NCBI GenBank assembly: GCA_015099395.1
Contig: AP024096.1
Span: forward strand, 5,084,001 to 5,148,000
Length of the DNA stretch: 64,000 nt
Origin: Ktedonobacteria bacterium brp13
GTDB lineage: Bacteria > Chloroflexota > Ktedonobacteria > Ktedonobacterales > Ktedonobacteraceae
Reading direction: 5' to 3'
Below, in pieces: positions 9,443 through 18,976 of this stretch (position 1 is the first letter of the stretch; every line of letters begins with the position of its first letter). The notes below the pieces were generated by a model, which was not told the DNA's origin, searched no databases, and saw nothing but the letters and a program-made list of their open reading frames with translations. A program made the translations under genes and the position numbers.

Positions 9443-9720
9443 TAAAAGAGTGTTGGTGTTTCAACCAACGGATTGAGTGTACGTGGAGTACCATCATTTT
9501 TGAAGAGGAACGGGTTAAGCGCCCCGTCTTCGTCTTTCGATGTGAGTCAGGCCTCTTGCAGGAAGCGCGAAGGGATAGCATCGGTGCCCTGATAGCGCAG
9601 GATAGAGGTCAGGAAGAGCTGCTGTTGTGCGCGTGTGATGGCGACATAGACCAGGCGGCGCTCTTCCGCGATTCCTGAAAGGACGATGGGTGAGTCGTCG
9701 GCGATCATAGTGTAGGAATG
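9443..9720 (-). pseudogene. C-terminal fragment of a UvrD/PcrA-type helicase
   Basis: The minus frame carries the helicase motif VI region EERRLVYVAITRA and a PSRFL ending, typical of superfamily 1 helicases. A TGA follows at 9547-9549. The same frame then continues for 34 more codons (LTSKDEDGALNP onward) to a TAA at 9443-9445, so the original C-terminus may have been longer. Helicase motifs I-V are absent. The upstream junction, near 9720-9730, joins it out of frame to an unrelated amidase fragment. Confidence 0.75.
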
Positions 9721-9730
9721 CCTGTGGGGG

Positions 9731-9961
9731 AAATGGACGCAAATGGACCTGATACCCATCCTGGTTTCGTCCGGTCATGGTTTCGGGATCAAGTGTCCAA
9801 ATATGAAAGCGTTCTTCTTGCTCGGCAATCTCCAGGCGGGTATTCACCGGGCTATTCTACCCGCCTGCGCTATTCCAACCCCACGTTCCAGGGCGGATCT
9901 CCTGGATATGCACGACCAGCGTCATGCCGGGCTGCGCGTTACGAATAGCCAGGGGACCACA
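9731..9961 (-). pseudogene. Acetamidase/formamidase fragment
   Basis: The translated fragment has AQPGMTLVVHIQEI, GTWGWN, RLEIAEQEE, WTLDPETMTG and GYQVHLRPF, a pattern I recognise from FmdA/AmdA acetamidase/formamidase proteins. An in-frame TAG follows WNSAGG, so it cannot be read through. Both ends are fused to unrelated fragments: Uma2 on its 5' side and UvrD on its 3' side. Confidence 0.6.
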
Positions 9962-10084
9962 CAAAGAGCGTCGTGCATTATAAGCGATCCGATCATGCGC
10001 GACACTTCCACCGTTCATCATGTAAGCGCTACCATCTATGTATTCGTATTTGCGATCGGGAGAGCGACTTCCGTCATCACTCAT
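9962..10084 (-). pseudogene. Uma2-family nuclease fragment
   Basis: About 41 codons from an ATG-like start: KYEYIDGSAYMMNGGS, then AHDRIAYNARRSL. This is the characteristic N-terminal stretch of Uma2 (DUF820) PD-(D/E)XK nuclease-like proteins. The rest of the domain, including the catalytic Asp and Glu-x-Lys, is missing. The frame runs directly into the acetamidase fragment. Confidence 0.65.
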
Positions 10085-10201
10085 GCTCTGCTGCCATCAA
10101 GTCAGGTCAGGCGCGTCGGCTGATCTTTCCCAGGCAAGAGTTGGACCGAGGATTTGAGCAAGATAGGAGAAGTTTTTTGCTTTGTAAGATGGTAGGATGT
10201 C

Positions 10202-10456
10202 TTGCATGCACTGGCCAGCGATACTGGTGGTATAGCAGGGGTAGTAACGCACGCCGAGAACGGCTTCCTACTCCCACTAGAGGCCCGTGGAGATGCCTAT
10301 GCACGTGTAATAGCCGAGCTATATCGTAATGAAGAGCAGTATGCGGCGCTCGTACGCTCAACACGATCTACCTTTGAGCAACGCCTGAATTGGGAAGCCT
10401 GGACCATAAGCCTTAAAGAAGCCCTCGCAGAGAGGTCGGTCAACTCGACAACCTAA
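10202..10456 (+). pseudogene. C-terminal fragment of a GT4-type glycosyltransferase
   Basis: 84 codons with SDTGGIAGVV, then HAENGFLLP, an RGDAYARVI helix and LNWEAW. This is the sugar-nucleotide-binding C-terminal end of glycosyltransferase family 1/4 proteins. There is no N-terminal half and no credible start, so it is a remnant. Confidence 0.7.
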
Positions 10457-10622
10457 TATAACAGACATAGTTGGAAGAGGACAAAACAGGGCCGCCAATC
10501 GTTGACAAAGCGGAGGAACTGTCTTACACTTGTGAAGATAGAAGAAAGGCATATGCTTTCACATAAGCATCTGACCTTCTTTTCCTCACATACCATTTTG
10601 CTAAGTAGCCAGAGCAACGCAT

Positions 10623-12878
10623 TTGATGTATCTGGCCAACAATGCGACAGAGCATTTTTATAGTTATAGCATTGCGCAGCGAATGCTTCACCTCACGCTG
10701 CAACACAATATGACATCCATCGATCATCTCGATGACTCCAACGCTCTTGAACAAATTCTACAAGAGCTTGCTTCGTTTGATTCAGCAAAAAAGATCCCTG
10801 CTATTCATCGTGCTGTCCTTTTGCAAGAAAGAGCTCCACGCAAACAGCTCCTACTGGCACTGGTGCATCGCAATGCCGCTGTGCGTGCAGCCGCTGCTGA
10901 CGCCATAGAGACGCTACAGCAATGGATCACGGACGAACAATGGTTGGAAGCCATGCCGAAAAACCCCTGGCAAATATTCTTTGCAGCAAGAGATATTATG
11001 GCAGCTCTGGGCAAAGACGCACCAATCAGACCGCTGCTCCTGTCTACTAGTGCACAAAACAAGTCTTTTCGTCATTCAATACAGAGCATTCTCAGACTCA
11101 CCATTCCTCAATGGTCGTCAGAAACACATGACCATTTCATCCAAGGCTGCAAACAACTACGGCAACATGCTAACGCTAAGTACCGTATAATTGCTCTTGA
11201 AATGTTCAATCTCATGGGTGATGAAGTACCGCTAGAGGTATTCTTGTCCGCGCTCAATGACAACGATACCAGGGTTAGATTGGCTGCAATTGAACAATTG
11301 AGAAAGCGCGGTCAGCAAGGCAACCCATTACCAGTAGAGCCATTTGCGGCATTGCTGAGTGATCCAGATACCCGCATTCGCGTAAGCAGTATGGAAGTAT
11401 TACGCATCCAGGAAGATACGCTACCGATTGACCTGCTAATTGCTGCGATGCACAATGCTGATGAAGCGGTAGTCCATATGGCCATCAGAATATTGGGTCA
11501 TCGTAAAGTCATCCAGATCATACCAGAACTCTTAGCACAACTCCTGGAAGATGCAAACGATCCAGAGGAATATGACTATATAGCAATGAATGTACTTGAC
11601 GATCTTCATGAACACATTCCTCTTGAGCCTTTGTTAGAAGCACTTTCAAGCGAAACAAAAAAGATACGCTTAAGAGCCATTCTATTGCTCAGCTACTTAA
11701 AGGAACGCATGCCAATCGAGCCACTTCTCGCATTAGTGGAGCATAAAGACCCAGACACGCGCAAGCAGGTATTATGGGTATTGAGTGATCATCTTACACG
11801 CATTCCAATAGAGGTCATTATCAATAAGCTCAAAGACAGAAAGAAAACAGTACGCCAAACTGCCAGCTGGGTATTGCTCGGACACAACAATGAACTTCCT
11901 GGCGAACGCCTCTTACCACTCCTTTTGCCGCTGCTCGATTGTCCAGAAAACATCGCACGAGCAACGGCGATCACACTCCTGGGCAAACATGTACCCATGG
12001 CACGGCTCCTGGCTGCGACACACGATCATAAGTGGACAGTGCGTCATGCAGCAATCAAGGTACTGGGGACGATGGGGGAACAGGTTCCACTTGATGTGTT
12101 TCTCGAAGCACTCTGCGATCGCAATCTACGTGTGCGCAGCGAGGTGCTTCTGGCTCTGAGCGAGCAGGGCGCACGTACACCAACCTCGATCATTTTCGCT
12201 GCTCTACACGATCGACGACGTGTGAGCGAGGCAGCAGCAGAGATTCTGGAGAAGTTGGGGGAACGCGTGCCACATGCATTGGTAGTACAAGCACTGAATG
12301 ATCCGCTGGTACACGTGCGCAAGATAGCGATTCACTTGTTGCTAACGATCCCGTACGAAGAAGCTTTTCCAGTTGAGACGCTGCGAGGCATGCTACAGGA
12401 TAGCGCAGCGAGCGTGCGAGAAACTGCAATCCTGGCACTCAACCAGTTGGAAGCGATAGAACCAGCAGAGCCATTTATAGCAGCCCTGAACGATAGCGAT
12501 AATGACGTACGCAAAGCAGCCCTTCTCGTGCTGGCAAAACTGGGAGAACATGCCCCACAGGAACCAATCAAGGCACTCCTGGGAGAAAAAGAGCTCTACA
12601 GTGACGCAATAACATGCCTGCAAAAGACTCATCCCGCAGTGTTGCGCGAAGTAGCGCAAGAGGCCAGCGACATTCTACTTTACAAGGGGGCCGGACAACT
12701 GCTTGGCTCGCAGGAACAGGAATACGCCGCTGATATGATTGGGAATATGCACAATCCAGGACCTCTGCTGGTGAAGAGGCTGTTTGAATTACTGGACTGG
12801 CCGTATAGAGGCGTACGGATCAAAGCAGAACAGGCGCTGCGCAAACTGGGAAGAGAGCCGCTATGCCCACACGTATAG
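10623..12878 (+). CDS. Large HEAT-repeat (PBS lyase-like) protein
   Basis: 751 residues from the first start; a start at 10710 (MTSIDHLDD) is also plausible, and neither has a clear ribosome site. Almost the whole protein is made of ~31-residue helical repeats with signatures such as ALNDSDNDVRKAALLVL, ALNDNDTRVRLAAIEQL and MLQDSAASVRETAILAL. These are HEAT/EZ-type repeats that build a superhelical scaffold for protein binding. Unusually, many repeats carry an (I/V/L)P(I/L/V)(E/D) turn before each helix, for example MPIEPLLAL, IPIEVII, VPLDVFLEAL. There is no signal peptide, membrane segment or catalytic domain. The partner is unknown. Confidence 0.85.
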   Translation: MMYLANNATEHFYSYSIAQRMLHLTLQHNMTSIDHLDDSNALEQILQELASFDSAKKIPAIHRAVLLQERAPRKQLLLALVHRNAAVRAAAADAIETLQQWITDEQWLEAMPKNPWQIFFAARDIMAALGKDAPIRPLLLSTSAQNKSFRHSIQSILRLTIPQWSSETHDHFIQGCKQLRQHANAKYRIIALEMFNLMGDEVPLEVFLSALNDNDTRVRLAAIEQLRKRGQQGNPLPVEPFAALLSDPDTRIRVSSMEVLRIQEDTLPIDLLIAAMHNADEAVVHMAIRILGHRKVIQIIPELLAQLLEDANDPEEYDYIAMNVLDDLHEHIPLEPLLEALSSETKKIRLRAILLLSYLKERMPIEPLLALVEHKDPDTRKQVLWVLSDHLTRIPIEVIINKLKDRKKTVRQTASWVLLGHNNELPGERLLPLLLPLLDCPENIARATAITLLGKHVPMARLLAATHDHKWTVRHAAIKVLGTMGEQVPLDVFLEALCDRNLRVRSEVLLALSEQGARTPTSIIFAALHDRRRVSEAAAEILEKLGERVPHALVVQALNDPLVHVRKIAIHLLLTIPYEEAFPVETLRGMLQDSAASVRETAILALNQLEAIEPAEPFIAALNDSDNDVRKAALLVLAKLGEHAPQEPIKALLGEKELYSDAITCLQKTHPAVLREVAQEASDILLYKGAGQLLGSQEQEYAADMIGNMHNPGPLLVKRLFELLDWPYRGVRIKAEQALRKLGREPLCPHV

Positions 12879-12910
12879 AGGCCCAATAACGTCCTGGTGA
12901 GGCCCAGCGG

Positions 12911-12945
12911 TGTGACGTTCTGCAAGGAAGGTGCTATAATAGCAC
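12911..12945 (+). promoter_or_regulatory. Promoter with overlapping perfect palindrome upstream of the PadR gene
   Basis: GTGCTAT-A-ATAGCAC (12931-12945) is a perfect palindrome that contains a consensus -10 box TATAAT (12935-12940). A weak -35 (TGTGAC, 12911) lies 18 bp before it. Repressor binding there would block RNA polymerase; autorepression by the PadR protein is inferred. Confidence 0.55.
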
Positions 12946-12969
12946 AAATTATTTGATCCCACAGAACTC

Positions 12970-13605
12970 ATGAGAGAAGACTCTATGCATGAACAACTCG
13001 ATACGTTAATTGAAAGCGAAGATAGCAGCGATAGTCCCTCGCGCAATACACTGCGCTATATCATGCTGGGCCTGCTCCGTATCAGGCCCATGAGCGGCTA
13101 CGATATCAAACAGACCTTTGAGCGCGCTATTGCCAGTTATTGGAACGCTGGCAATAGCCAGATCTACACGACACTCAAGAACTTGAACAAAGCCGGTTTA
13201 ATCGACGCCGAAGTTGTTGTACAAACGAGCAGACCGAATCGCAAAGTCTATCATCTCACGACGAGCGGTGAGGCAGAGCTCACACGCTGGCTGCAAGACT
13301 CTGTCCCTGAACGCTTTACGAAAGACGAGTATCTGACTAAGATCTTTTTCTGTGGTGAAGAGTCAGATACCGTTGCTTTAATGCATCTCAAAGAGCATCG
13401 TGAAAGTCTGGCGAAACAGATGGCGCATATGATCTGGGCTCGCGAGGAATATGGCTCGCGCCCAACACGCCGCCCACGTCTGCTCGAATATCAATTGCTA
13501 GTACGCGAATACAAAGAGGCAGAGCTCCAGGCTGGTCTGGACGTTACCGATAAGGCTATCGCGAAAATAGAACAACGCCTCAACACTCCAAACACACAAA
13601 ATTAA
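12970..13605 (+). CDS. PadR-family transcriptional regulator
   Basis: 211 residues (ATG 12970, or 12985 with a purine-rich leader). Residues ~25-105 form the winged-helix PadR domain (LRYIMLGLL, then GYDIKQTFE, IYTTLKNLNKAGLI and the wing around RKVYHLTTSGEAEL). The C-terminal half is the helical dimerisation part (KDEYLTKIFFCGEES, then KEHRESLAKQM). PadR proteins usually repress transporter or stress genes and often themselves. No obvious target is adjacent other than its own palindromic promoter. Confidence 0.92.
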   Translation: MREDSMHEQLDTLIESEDSSDSPSRNTLRYIMLGLLRIRPMSGYDIKQTFERAIASYWNAGNSQIYTTLKNLNKAGLIDAEVVVQTSRPNRKVYHLTTSGEAELTRWLQDSVPERFTKDEYLTKIFFCGEESDTVALMHLKEHRESLAKQMAHMIWAREEYGSRPTRRPRLLEYQLLVREYKEAELQAGLDVTDKAIAKIEQRLNTPNTQN

Positions 13606-13684
13606 ACGGCACACATCAACAGAGACAACAAAGCTAAAACATCTACCCACACCACATAATAAGCCTGCCCGGCCTATGGACCTG

Positions 13685-14488
13685 TTACATAGGTTGCCAG
13701 CCCTGAGCCCGATAGATCTCTAGCGTCTGCTGATCACCGGGCACATAGCTGACCATCGAGTAATTCGAAAGATTCGTGAAGACGGTTGTTGCGGTACGCA
13801 ACGTGAGACGACCAAGTTCACTATGCTGAATTTGAAAGACAAACGATGGGGCAGGCTTATTGCGTGTATACACGGTAGCGGCGATCCGGCGATATTCAGG
13901 ATACTCGCGCAAACTACGAACCAGGGATTTGTATTCTGGTAGGTGGGTCAGGGTACGTGTATTATACAAAAAATCACTGACCAGACGCCGTGCCAGGTTC
14001 TCCCAGCCATGGAAAGCATGCCGGCGCTCAGGATCAAAGACCAGGCCTAACAGATGGATCTGCCCCTCACGATTGAGCTCATCACGCATCTCAAAGAGTG
14101 TAATTGCCGCACTATTCCAGGAATGGAGCCGCCAGACCTTATCCAGGGAGTGAGCAGGATAGGAAGTGTTATGTACCAGCAAGCTCGCCAGATCCCCCAT
14201 ATCCAATAACGTGCTCTCCAATTGATCAGCATCCGCAAACTGGCCCGTGAGACGGCTATAGGTCTCAAAAAAGTAGACCCGATCCTCTGTAGAAAGCTCC
14301 AGTACACGCGCTATATTTTGCACAACCTGAGGCGAAGGATTGCCACGTTGGCCCGTCTCCAGGTGATAGACATATGTACGAGAGAGTCGAGTCGCCTGCG
14401 CAAGCTGTCCCTGCGACATACCACGCTGCAGGCGAAATTGTGCCACTAACTGCGCAAACGGAGAAACCTCTCCTGCATCCTCATGCAT
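13685..14488 (-). CDS. XRE-family regulator with MmyB-like ligand-binding domain
   Basis: 267 residues. The N-terminal HTH (residues ~10-70: FRLQRGMSQGQLAQATRLS, then YVYHLETGQRGNPSP) is followed by a ~190-residue PAS-like domain of the MmyB/MLTR type (WNSAAITLFEM, then FDPERRHAFHGWENLARRL). Proteins of this family control short-chain dehydrogenase or lipid-related genes and may bind fatty acid-like ligands. It is divergent from the fatty-acid oxidation operon that starts about 215 bp away, so it is a candidate regulator of that operon (inferred). A palindrome lies 26 bp upstream of its start. Confidence 0.9.
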   Translation of the reverse strand: MHEDAGEVSPFAQLVAQFRLQRGMSQGQLAQATRLSRTYVYHLETGQRGNPSPQVVQNIARVLELSTEDRVYFFETYSRLTGQFADADQLESTLLDMGDLASLLVHNTSYPAHSLDKVWRLHSWNSAAITLFEMRDELNREGQIHLLGLVFDPERRHAFHGWENLARRLVSDFLYNTRTLTHLPEYKSLVRSLREYPEYRRIAATVYTRNKPAPSFVFQIQHSELGRLTLRTATTVFTNLSNYSMVSYVPGDQQTLEIYRAQGWQPM

Positions 14489-14513
14489 TCTTCTGACCTC
14501 TCTTGGTATAGAT

Positions 14514-14544
14514 GATATCTAACGATCACTATTCGTTAGCTATC
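14514..14544. promoter_or_regulatory. Operator-like inverted repeat between the XRE gene and the fad operon
   Basis: GATATCTAACGA (14514-14525) faces TCGTTAGCTATC (14533-14544) with 7 bp between; one mismatch in 12 bp arms. A further GTTAGC occurs near 14569. A TATAAT hexamer lies at 14615-14620 on the fad side. The position between the divergent genes fits a site for the XRE protein. Confidence 0.55.
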
Positions 14545-14703
14545 TGCATATTATGACGCAAAACTTGTTAGCTGGCAACATTGTTCAAGAAACAGAGAGT
14601 ACTCTATAATTGTGAGTAGTGGGTTGTTGCTTGTAGGAGCGACAGAGTTGTCGTCCTGGTATCCCGTCCGCGGGGTGCCCCTATGGAGAGGAGCTATTAC
14701 CGA

Positions 14704-16476
14704 ATGTCAGACCCTTCGTTAATACACAACACACAAGCAGAACAGCACTCATCCGAACAAGCGCACCCGAGCCCGGAAACACCTTCTTTCCCCTGGCTCC
14801 AGCACTATGAAGAGGGTGTGCCTGCTCAGGTGGATATCCCTGAACGCCCTCTGACATGGCTATTGGACCAGGCGGCCAGCCAACATCCAAATCAGACCGC
14901 GATCATCTACTACGGCTCCCGTATGACATATGCCCAGTTATCAAATCAGGCCAACCGTTTTGCTATCGGCTTGCTGCGCATGGGTATACAAAAAGGAGAC
15001 CGGGTAGCTATTGCTCTGCCGAATATTCCGCAGTTCCCCATTGCCTTTTACGGCGCGTTACGCGCTGGAGCGGTCGTTGTTCCGACCAATCCTCTCTATA
15101 CCGAGCGTGAAATGCAGCATCAGCTTGCGGATTCAGGGGCAAAAGTGCTTGTAATGCTTGATATGTACTACCCCATCGTCCGTAACATTCGCACCCAGAC
15201 CATGCTAGAGCATATCGTTGTCACCAGCCCGGCAGACTTTTTGCCTCCACTCTTGCAAAAACTATATCCTTTGACTCAGAAAAGTGATAAAGATCCCCAG
15301 CCGGCCCTGACAAAGAGAGAGCTAAGCGAGAGCCCATTCTTGCACCAGATGCAGCCCATCCTCAAGTCAAGCGCGAAAGGTAGCATTGAACTTTTCAATC
15401 TCCCGGTCGCGGTTGAGAGCGATGAGCTCGCCGTCCTACAATATACTGGCGGCACCACTGGTCTCTCAAAAGGCGCAATGCTCACTCATCGCAACCTATT
15501 AGCGAACACCCTACAGACATATCACTGGGTGCCACAGGCACGAGAAGCCGCTGAAGTCTCTCTCTGTATCGCCCCTTTCTTCCATGCATATGGTCTTACC
15601 GTCGCTATGAATCTCTCTGTCTATGGAGCAGCGACTATGGTTCTGCTCCCGCGTTTTAAAGCAAAAGATGTGCTGAATACCGTCCGTCGCTATCGTCCCA
15701 CGCTTTTTCCCGGTATTCCAACAATGTACATTGCTTTAATGAAAGAAGCCAGTAACCATCCTGAGTACCTTGAATCTATTAACTATTGTATTAGCGGAGC
15801 CTCTCCATTACCACATAAAGTCCAGGAAGACTTCGAGACTATTACAAAAGGCAAACTTGCAGAAGGCTATGGTCTCAGTGAGGCCTCTCCTGTTACACAT
15901 TGTAATCCACTCACAGATCAGAACCGTAATGGCAGTATCGGTCTCCCGCTCCCAGGTGTTGAGGCTGCGATTATAAATACCGTTACGCACACGCTACAAC
16001 CAGTCGATGAGACCGGTGAGATTGTAGTAAAGGGGCCGAACGTGATGTGCGGCTACTGGGAACGCGAAGAGGAGACGCAGCAGATCTTTATCGACGGCTG
16101 GCTACGCACCGGCGATATTGGGAAGATGGATAAAGATGGCTACTTCTATGTACTTGAGCGCGCTAAAGATATGATCCTGGCCAGTGGCTTCAATGTCTAT
16201 CCACGCGAGGTCGAGGAGGTCCTCTTCCACCATCCCTCTATCGCAGAGGCGGCAGTCGCGGGCGTCCCGGACCCCTATCGTGGCGAGACCGTTGTGGCCT
16301 TTATTGTTCTGAAACCCGGTATACCCGCCAATGATGAGACGCGACAGGCGATCATCGCATTCTGTAAACTGGAACTGACCGCCTATAAAGTACCCAAACG
16401 CATTGAGTTTCTCGCTACACTACCCAAGTCAATTGTAGGCAAGGTGCTACGACGCGAGCTACGCAAACTCTCATAA
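14704..16476 (+). CDS. fadD: Long-chain fatty-acid-CoA ligase (FadD/AMP-binding)
   Basis: 590 residues from ATG 14704, chosen because GGAGAGGAG lies ~10 bases upstream; ATG 14683 lacks a site. Motifs of the ANL superfamily: LQYTGGTTGLSKGA (P-loop), the EGYGLSEASPVTH motif, GWLRTGDIG, and a C-terminal lysine motif in LPKSIVGKVLRREL. It activates fatty acids to acyl-CoA via acyl-AMP. It is first in a five-gene operon for beta-oxidation. It is cytosolic or membrane-associated with no membrane segment. The chain-length range is inferred from similarity only. Confidence 0.93.
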   Translation: MSDPSLIHNTQAEQHSSEQAHPSPETPSFPWLQHYEEGVPAQVDIPERPLTWLLDQAASQHPNQTAIIYYGSRMTYAQLSNQANRFAIGLLRMGIQKGDRVAIALPNIPQFPIAFYGALRAGAVVVPTNPLYTEREMQHQLADSGAKVLVMLDMYYPIVRNIRTQTMLEHIVVTSPADFLPPLLQKLYPLTQKSDKDPQPALTKRELSESPFLHQMQPILKSSAKGSIELFNLPVAVESDELAVLQYTGGTTGLSKGAMLTHRNLLANTLQTYHWVPQAREAAEVSLCIAPFFHAYGLTVAMNLSVYGAATMVLLPRFKAKDVLNTVRRYRPTLFPGIPTMYIALMKEASNHPEYLESINYCISGASPLPHKVQEDFETITKGKLAEGYGLSEASPVTHCNPLTDQNRNGSIGLPLPGVEAAIINTVTHTLQPVDETGEIVVKGPNVMCGYWEREEETQQIFIDGWLRTGDIGKMDKDGYFYVLERAKDMILASGFNVYPREVEEVLFHHPSIAEAAVAGVPDPYRGETVVAFIVLKPGIPANDETRQAIIAFCKLELTAYKVPKRIEFLATLPKSIVGKVLRRELRKLS

Positions 16477-16544
16477 GCGGAAGCACTTTGCAGTACGTTG
16501 CATCCACCCACTTTCCAGTGCATTCATAGAGGAGTAATAAGCAC

Positions 16545-18338
16545 ATGTCAACAACAGTCAAACCCACAGAGCCCGGCACAGCTTTCTTGACGACACCTGT
16601 TCAGGAGAGCGCTGCCAATATCTTTACCTTTGAGGATCGTGATGACGAGCAGCGCTGGATCGGAGAGTCGGCGGCGACTTTCCTGGCCCGCGAAGTGCTA
16701 CCACGCGTCGAGGAGATCGATACGCAGAAGCCAGGCGTAATGCCAGAACTGGTTAAAAAAGCCGGTGAGCAGGGTCTGCTGATGATCGATATCCCTGAGC
16801 AGTACGGCGGTGCCGAACTTGGTCTGTTAACCAGCGCTCTTGTTGCCTCAGAACTACGCGAGGCCTCGTTTAGTGTCGCCTTTGGTGCTCATACCACGAT
16901 CGGTACGCTGCCAATCGTCTATTACGGTACCGAAGAGCAGAAGCAGCACTACCTGCCGCGCCTGGCGACCGGTGAGTGGATCTCTGCCTATGCACTGACC
17001 GAGCCCGGCGTTGGCTCAGATGCGATGGGCCTGAACACCCACGCCGCGCTCTCAGAGGACGGCAAGTACTATATCCTCAATGGCACCAAGCAGTGGATCT
17101 CAAACGCTGGTTTTGCTAATCTCTTTGTGGTCTTCGCACGTATCGGCGACGAGCGCCCCTCGGCCTTTATCGTCGAGGCGACCTATCCCGGCGTCTCGAC
17201 CGGTCCTGAAGAGAACAAGATGGGCATTAAAGGCTCCTCGACACGTCAGGTTATCCTCGAAGACGTCAAAGTTCCAGTTGAGAACCTGCTCGGCGAGTTG
17301 CACAAAGGCTACAAGATTGCCTTCAATATCCTCAATATCGGTCGCTTGAAACTGGGTGCGGGCAGCGTTGGTGGTTCACGTTCAGCATTGGGACTGGCCG
17401 CAACGTATACCACAGAGCGCAAAGCCTTTAATAAGAACCTGCATGAGTTCGGTATGATCCGCAAAAAGCTAGCGAAGATGGCCGCTGAAACCTACGCCGC
17501 TGAGAGCGAGGTTTTCCGTACCGCTGGCAATATCGCACAGGCACAGAAGAGCGCGGGCGACAATACCGAGAATGTTTTCAAAGCTATTGAAGAATATGCG
17601 ATCGAAGCCTCACTGGCCAAAGTTCATGGGAGCGAGACCCTGGCGATGGTTGTTGATGAGGGTGTACAGATCTTCGGCGGCTACGGCTTTATGCATGAGT
17701 ATCCGATCGAGAAGGCCTACCGCGACGCACGCATCCAGCGCATCTTTGAGGGCACCAACGAGATCAACCGCATGGTTGCGGTAGGAACACTCTTCCGCCG
17801 CGCCATGGGTGGCAAGGTCGATCTGATGGGCAAGTATCCAGAGGTTGAGGCTCGTATGAAGTCCGATCAACAGCCCGCTGGCGTCGGTGAAGAGGTCCCG
17901 GCAGAGCTGCACGCCGCTGCTAATATACTGGAGCGTGCGAAAGACGCTACCATCTATGCCACCATGCAGATCGCGCTCAAGTATATGCAGAATCCACAGG
18001 CCTTGAACGAGGAGCAGGAATTCATCGAATACCTGGCAAACCTGATGATCGATCTCTATGCTACCGATAGTGCTATCGCCCGCGCTATCAAGGCGACACA
18101 CCAGGGCAATGAACAGGCCAGCACACACATTAAGCTGGCACAACTGGCAACCTGGTACGCCATCACCCGCATCCGTAGCGACCTGGATCAATTGATCATC
18201 ACTTATATCGACGAAGCACGTGCCAGCAAAGTCTTGAGTCGCACACGCGCCTACGTTGGCGACTATATGTTGAACGGCGTGACCTTGCAGCGTGAGATCG
18301 CGGCACTGGTCGTTGAGAAACAGGGCTACCCTCTGTAA
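16545..18338 (+). CDS. fadE: Acyl-CoA dehydrogenase (VLCAD/FadE-type)
   Basis: 597 residues after a GAGGAG ribosome site. The N-terminal ~400 residues form the acyl-CoA dehydrogenase domains: YALTEPGVGSDA (FAD/substrate loop), KQWISNAGFANLF, QIFGGYGFMHEYP and IFEGTNEINR, where the Glu of FEGTN is the catalytic base in the VLCAD/FadE branch. The extra ~180-residue helical C-terminus is typical of the long-chain enzymes and of Bacillus FadE. It catalyses the first oxidation of acyl-CoA, passing electrons to an electron-transfer flavoprotein that is not encoded here. Confidence 0.95.
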   Translation: MSTTVKPTEPGTAFLTTPVQESAANIFTFEDRDDEQRWIGESAATFLAREVLPRVEEIDTQKPGVMPELVKKAGEQGLLMIDIPEQYGGAELGLLTSALVASELREASFSVAFGAHTTIGTLPIVYYGTEEQKQHYLPRLATGEWISAYALTEPGVGSDAMGLNTHAALSEDGKYYILNGTKQWISNAGFANLFVVFARIGDERPSAFIVEATYPGVSTGPEENKMGIKGSSTRQVILEDVKVPVENLLGELHKGYKIAFNILNIGRLKLGAGSVGGSRSALGLAATYTTERKAFNKNLHEFGMIRKKLAKMAAETYAAESEVFRTAGNIAQAQKSAGDNTENVFKAIEEYAIEASLAKVHGSETLAMVVDEGVQIFGGYGFMHEYPIEKAYRDARIQRIFEGTNEINRMVAVGTLFRRAMGGKVDLMGKYPEVEARMKSDQQPAGVGEEVPAELHAAANILERAKDATIYATMQIALKYMQNPQALNEEQEFIEYLANLMIDLYATDSAIARAIKATHQGNEQASTHIKLAQLATWYAITRIRSDLDQLIITYIDEARASKVLSRTRAYVGDYMLNGVTLQREIAALVVEKQGYPL

Positions 18339-18469
18339 TGTATCATGAAGATCTTTAATGATAGCTATGCTATGACGAGCTAGCTCCACTCCTGCTTGAT
18401 CTCCGTCACGAAATCGGTCAGGAGTGGGGATGCACAGAAACAGACACGCGAGAAAGAGGAGCAAGGATT

Positions 18470-18868
18470 ATGCAAGTTGGAGATATACGAACCTGGGAAC
18501 GTACTTTCACCACAAACGATGCTCGTCTGTTTGAGCAGGTATCAAAAGATCATGGTATCCAATATATCCTCCCTGATGAGCAGGGGCGTATCATGGTCCA
18601 TGGCCTGCTTACTGCGACCCTCCCAAGTAAGATCAGCGGCGAGCTGAACTATGTCGCACGCGAGATGGCACTTGATTTTGTACGCCCGGTTTATATCGGG
18701 GATACAATCAGCTGTAAGATTCTCATCACGAATGTCCAGGATAACGAACACGGCACACATATCAGCGCAGACCTGTCCTGTTACAATCAGAACGACGAGG
18801 TTGTCCTGACTGGGCACACGACTGGTGTCCTGCGTGATCATAAATCAATGGTCGTAGGACTGAACTAA
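18470..18868 (+). CDS. MaoC-like hot-dog dehydratase ((R)-enoyl-CoA hydratase type)
   Basis: 132 residues, one hot-dog domain. Seen: FTTNDARLFEQVSKDHG near the start (the Asp/His active-site helix of MaoC/PhaJ-like enzymes, here SKDH), VHGLLTA, and a FVRPVYIGDTI strand typical of the fold. The GGAGATATAC-type codons at the start follow an AAGAGGAGCAAGG leader. It probably hydrates trans-2-enoyl-CoA or a related acyl-CoA inside the beta-oxidation operon. A link to polyhydroxyalkanoate precursor supply is possible but no pha gene is nearby. Confidence 0.88.
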   Translation: MQVGDIRTWERTFTTNDARLFEQVSKDHGIQYILPDEQGRIMVHGLLTATLPSKISGELNYVAREMALDFVRPVYIGDTISCKILITNVQDNEHGTHISADLSCYNQNDEVVLTGHTTGVLRDHKSMVVGLN

Positions 18869-18976
18869 CGACAACAACGCAACGAATACGTTCATCGATA
18901 CCTATTGAGAGAGCTATAGAGAGGGCCGAATTACGACATCATTCACGTACCCTCTTGCAAAGGAGCAAATAGAATC

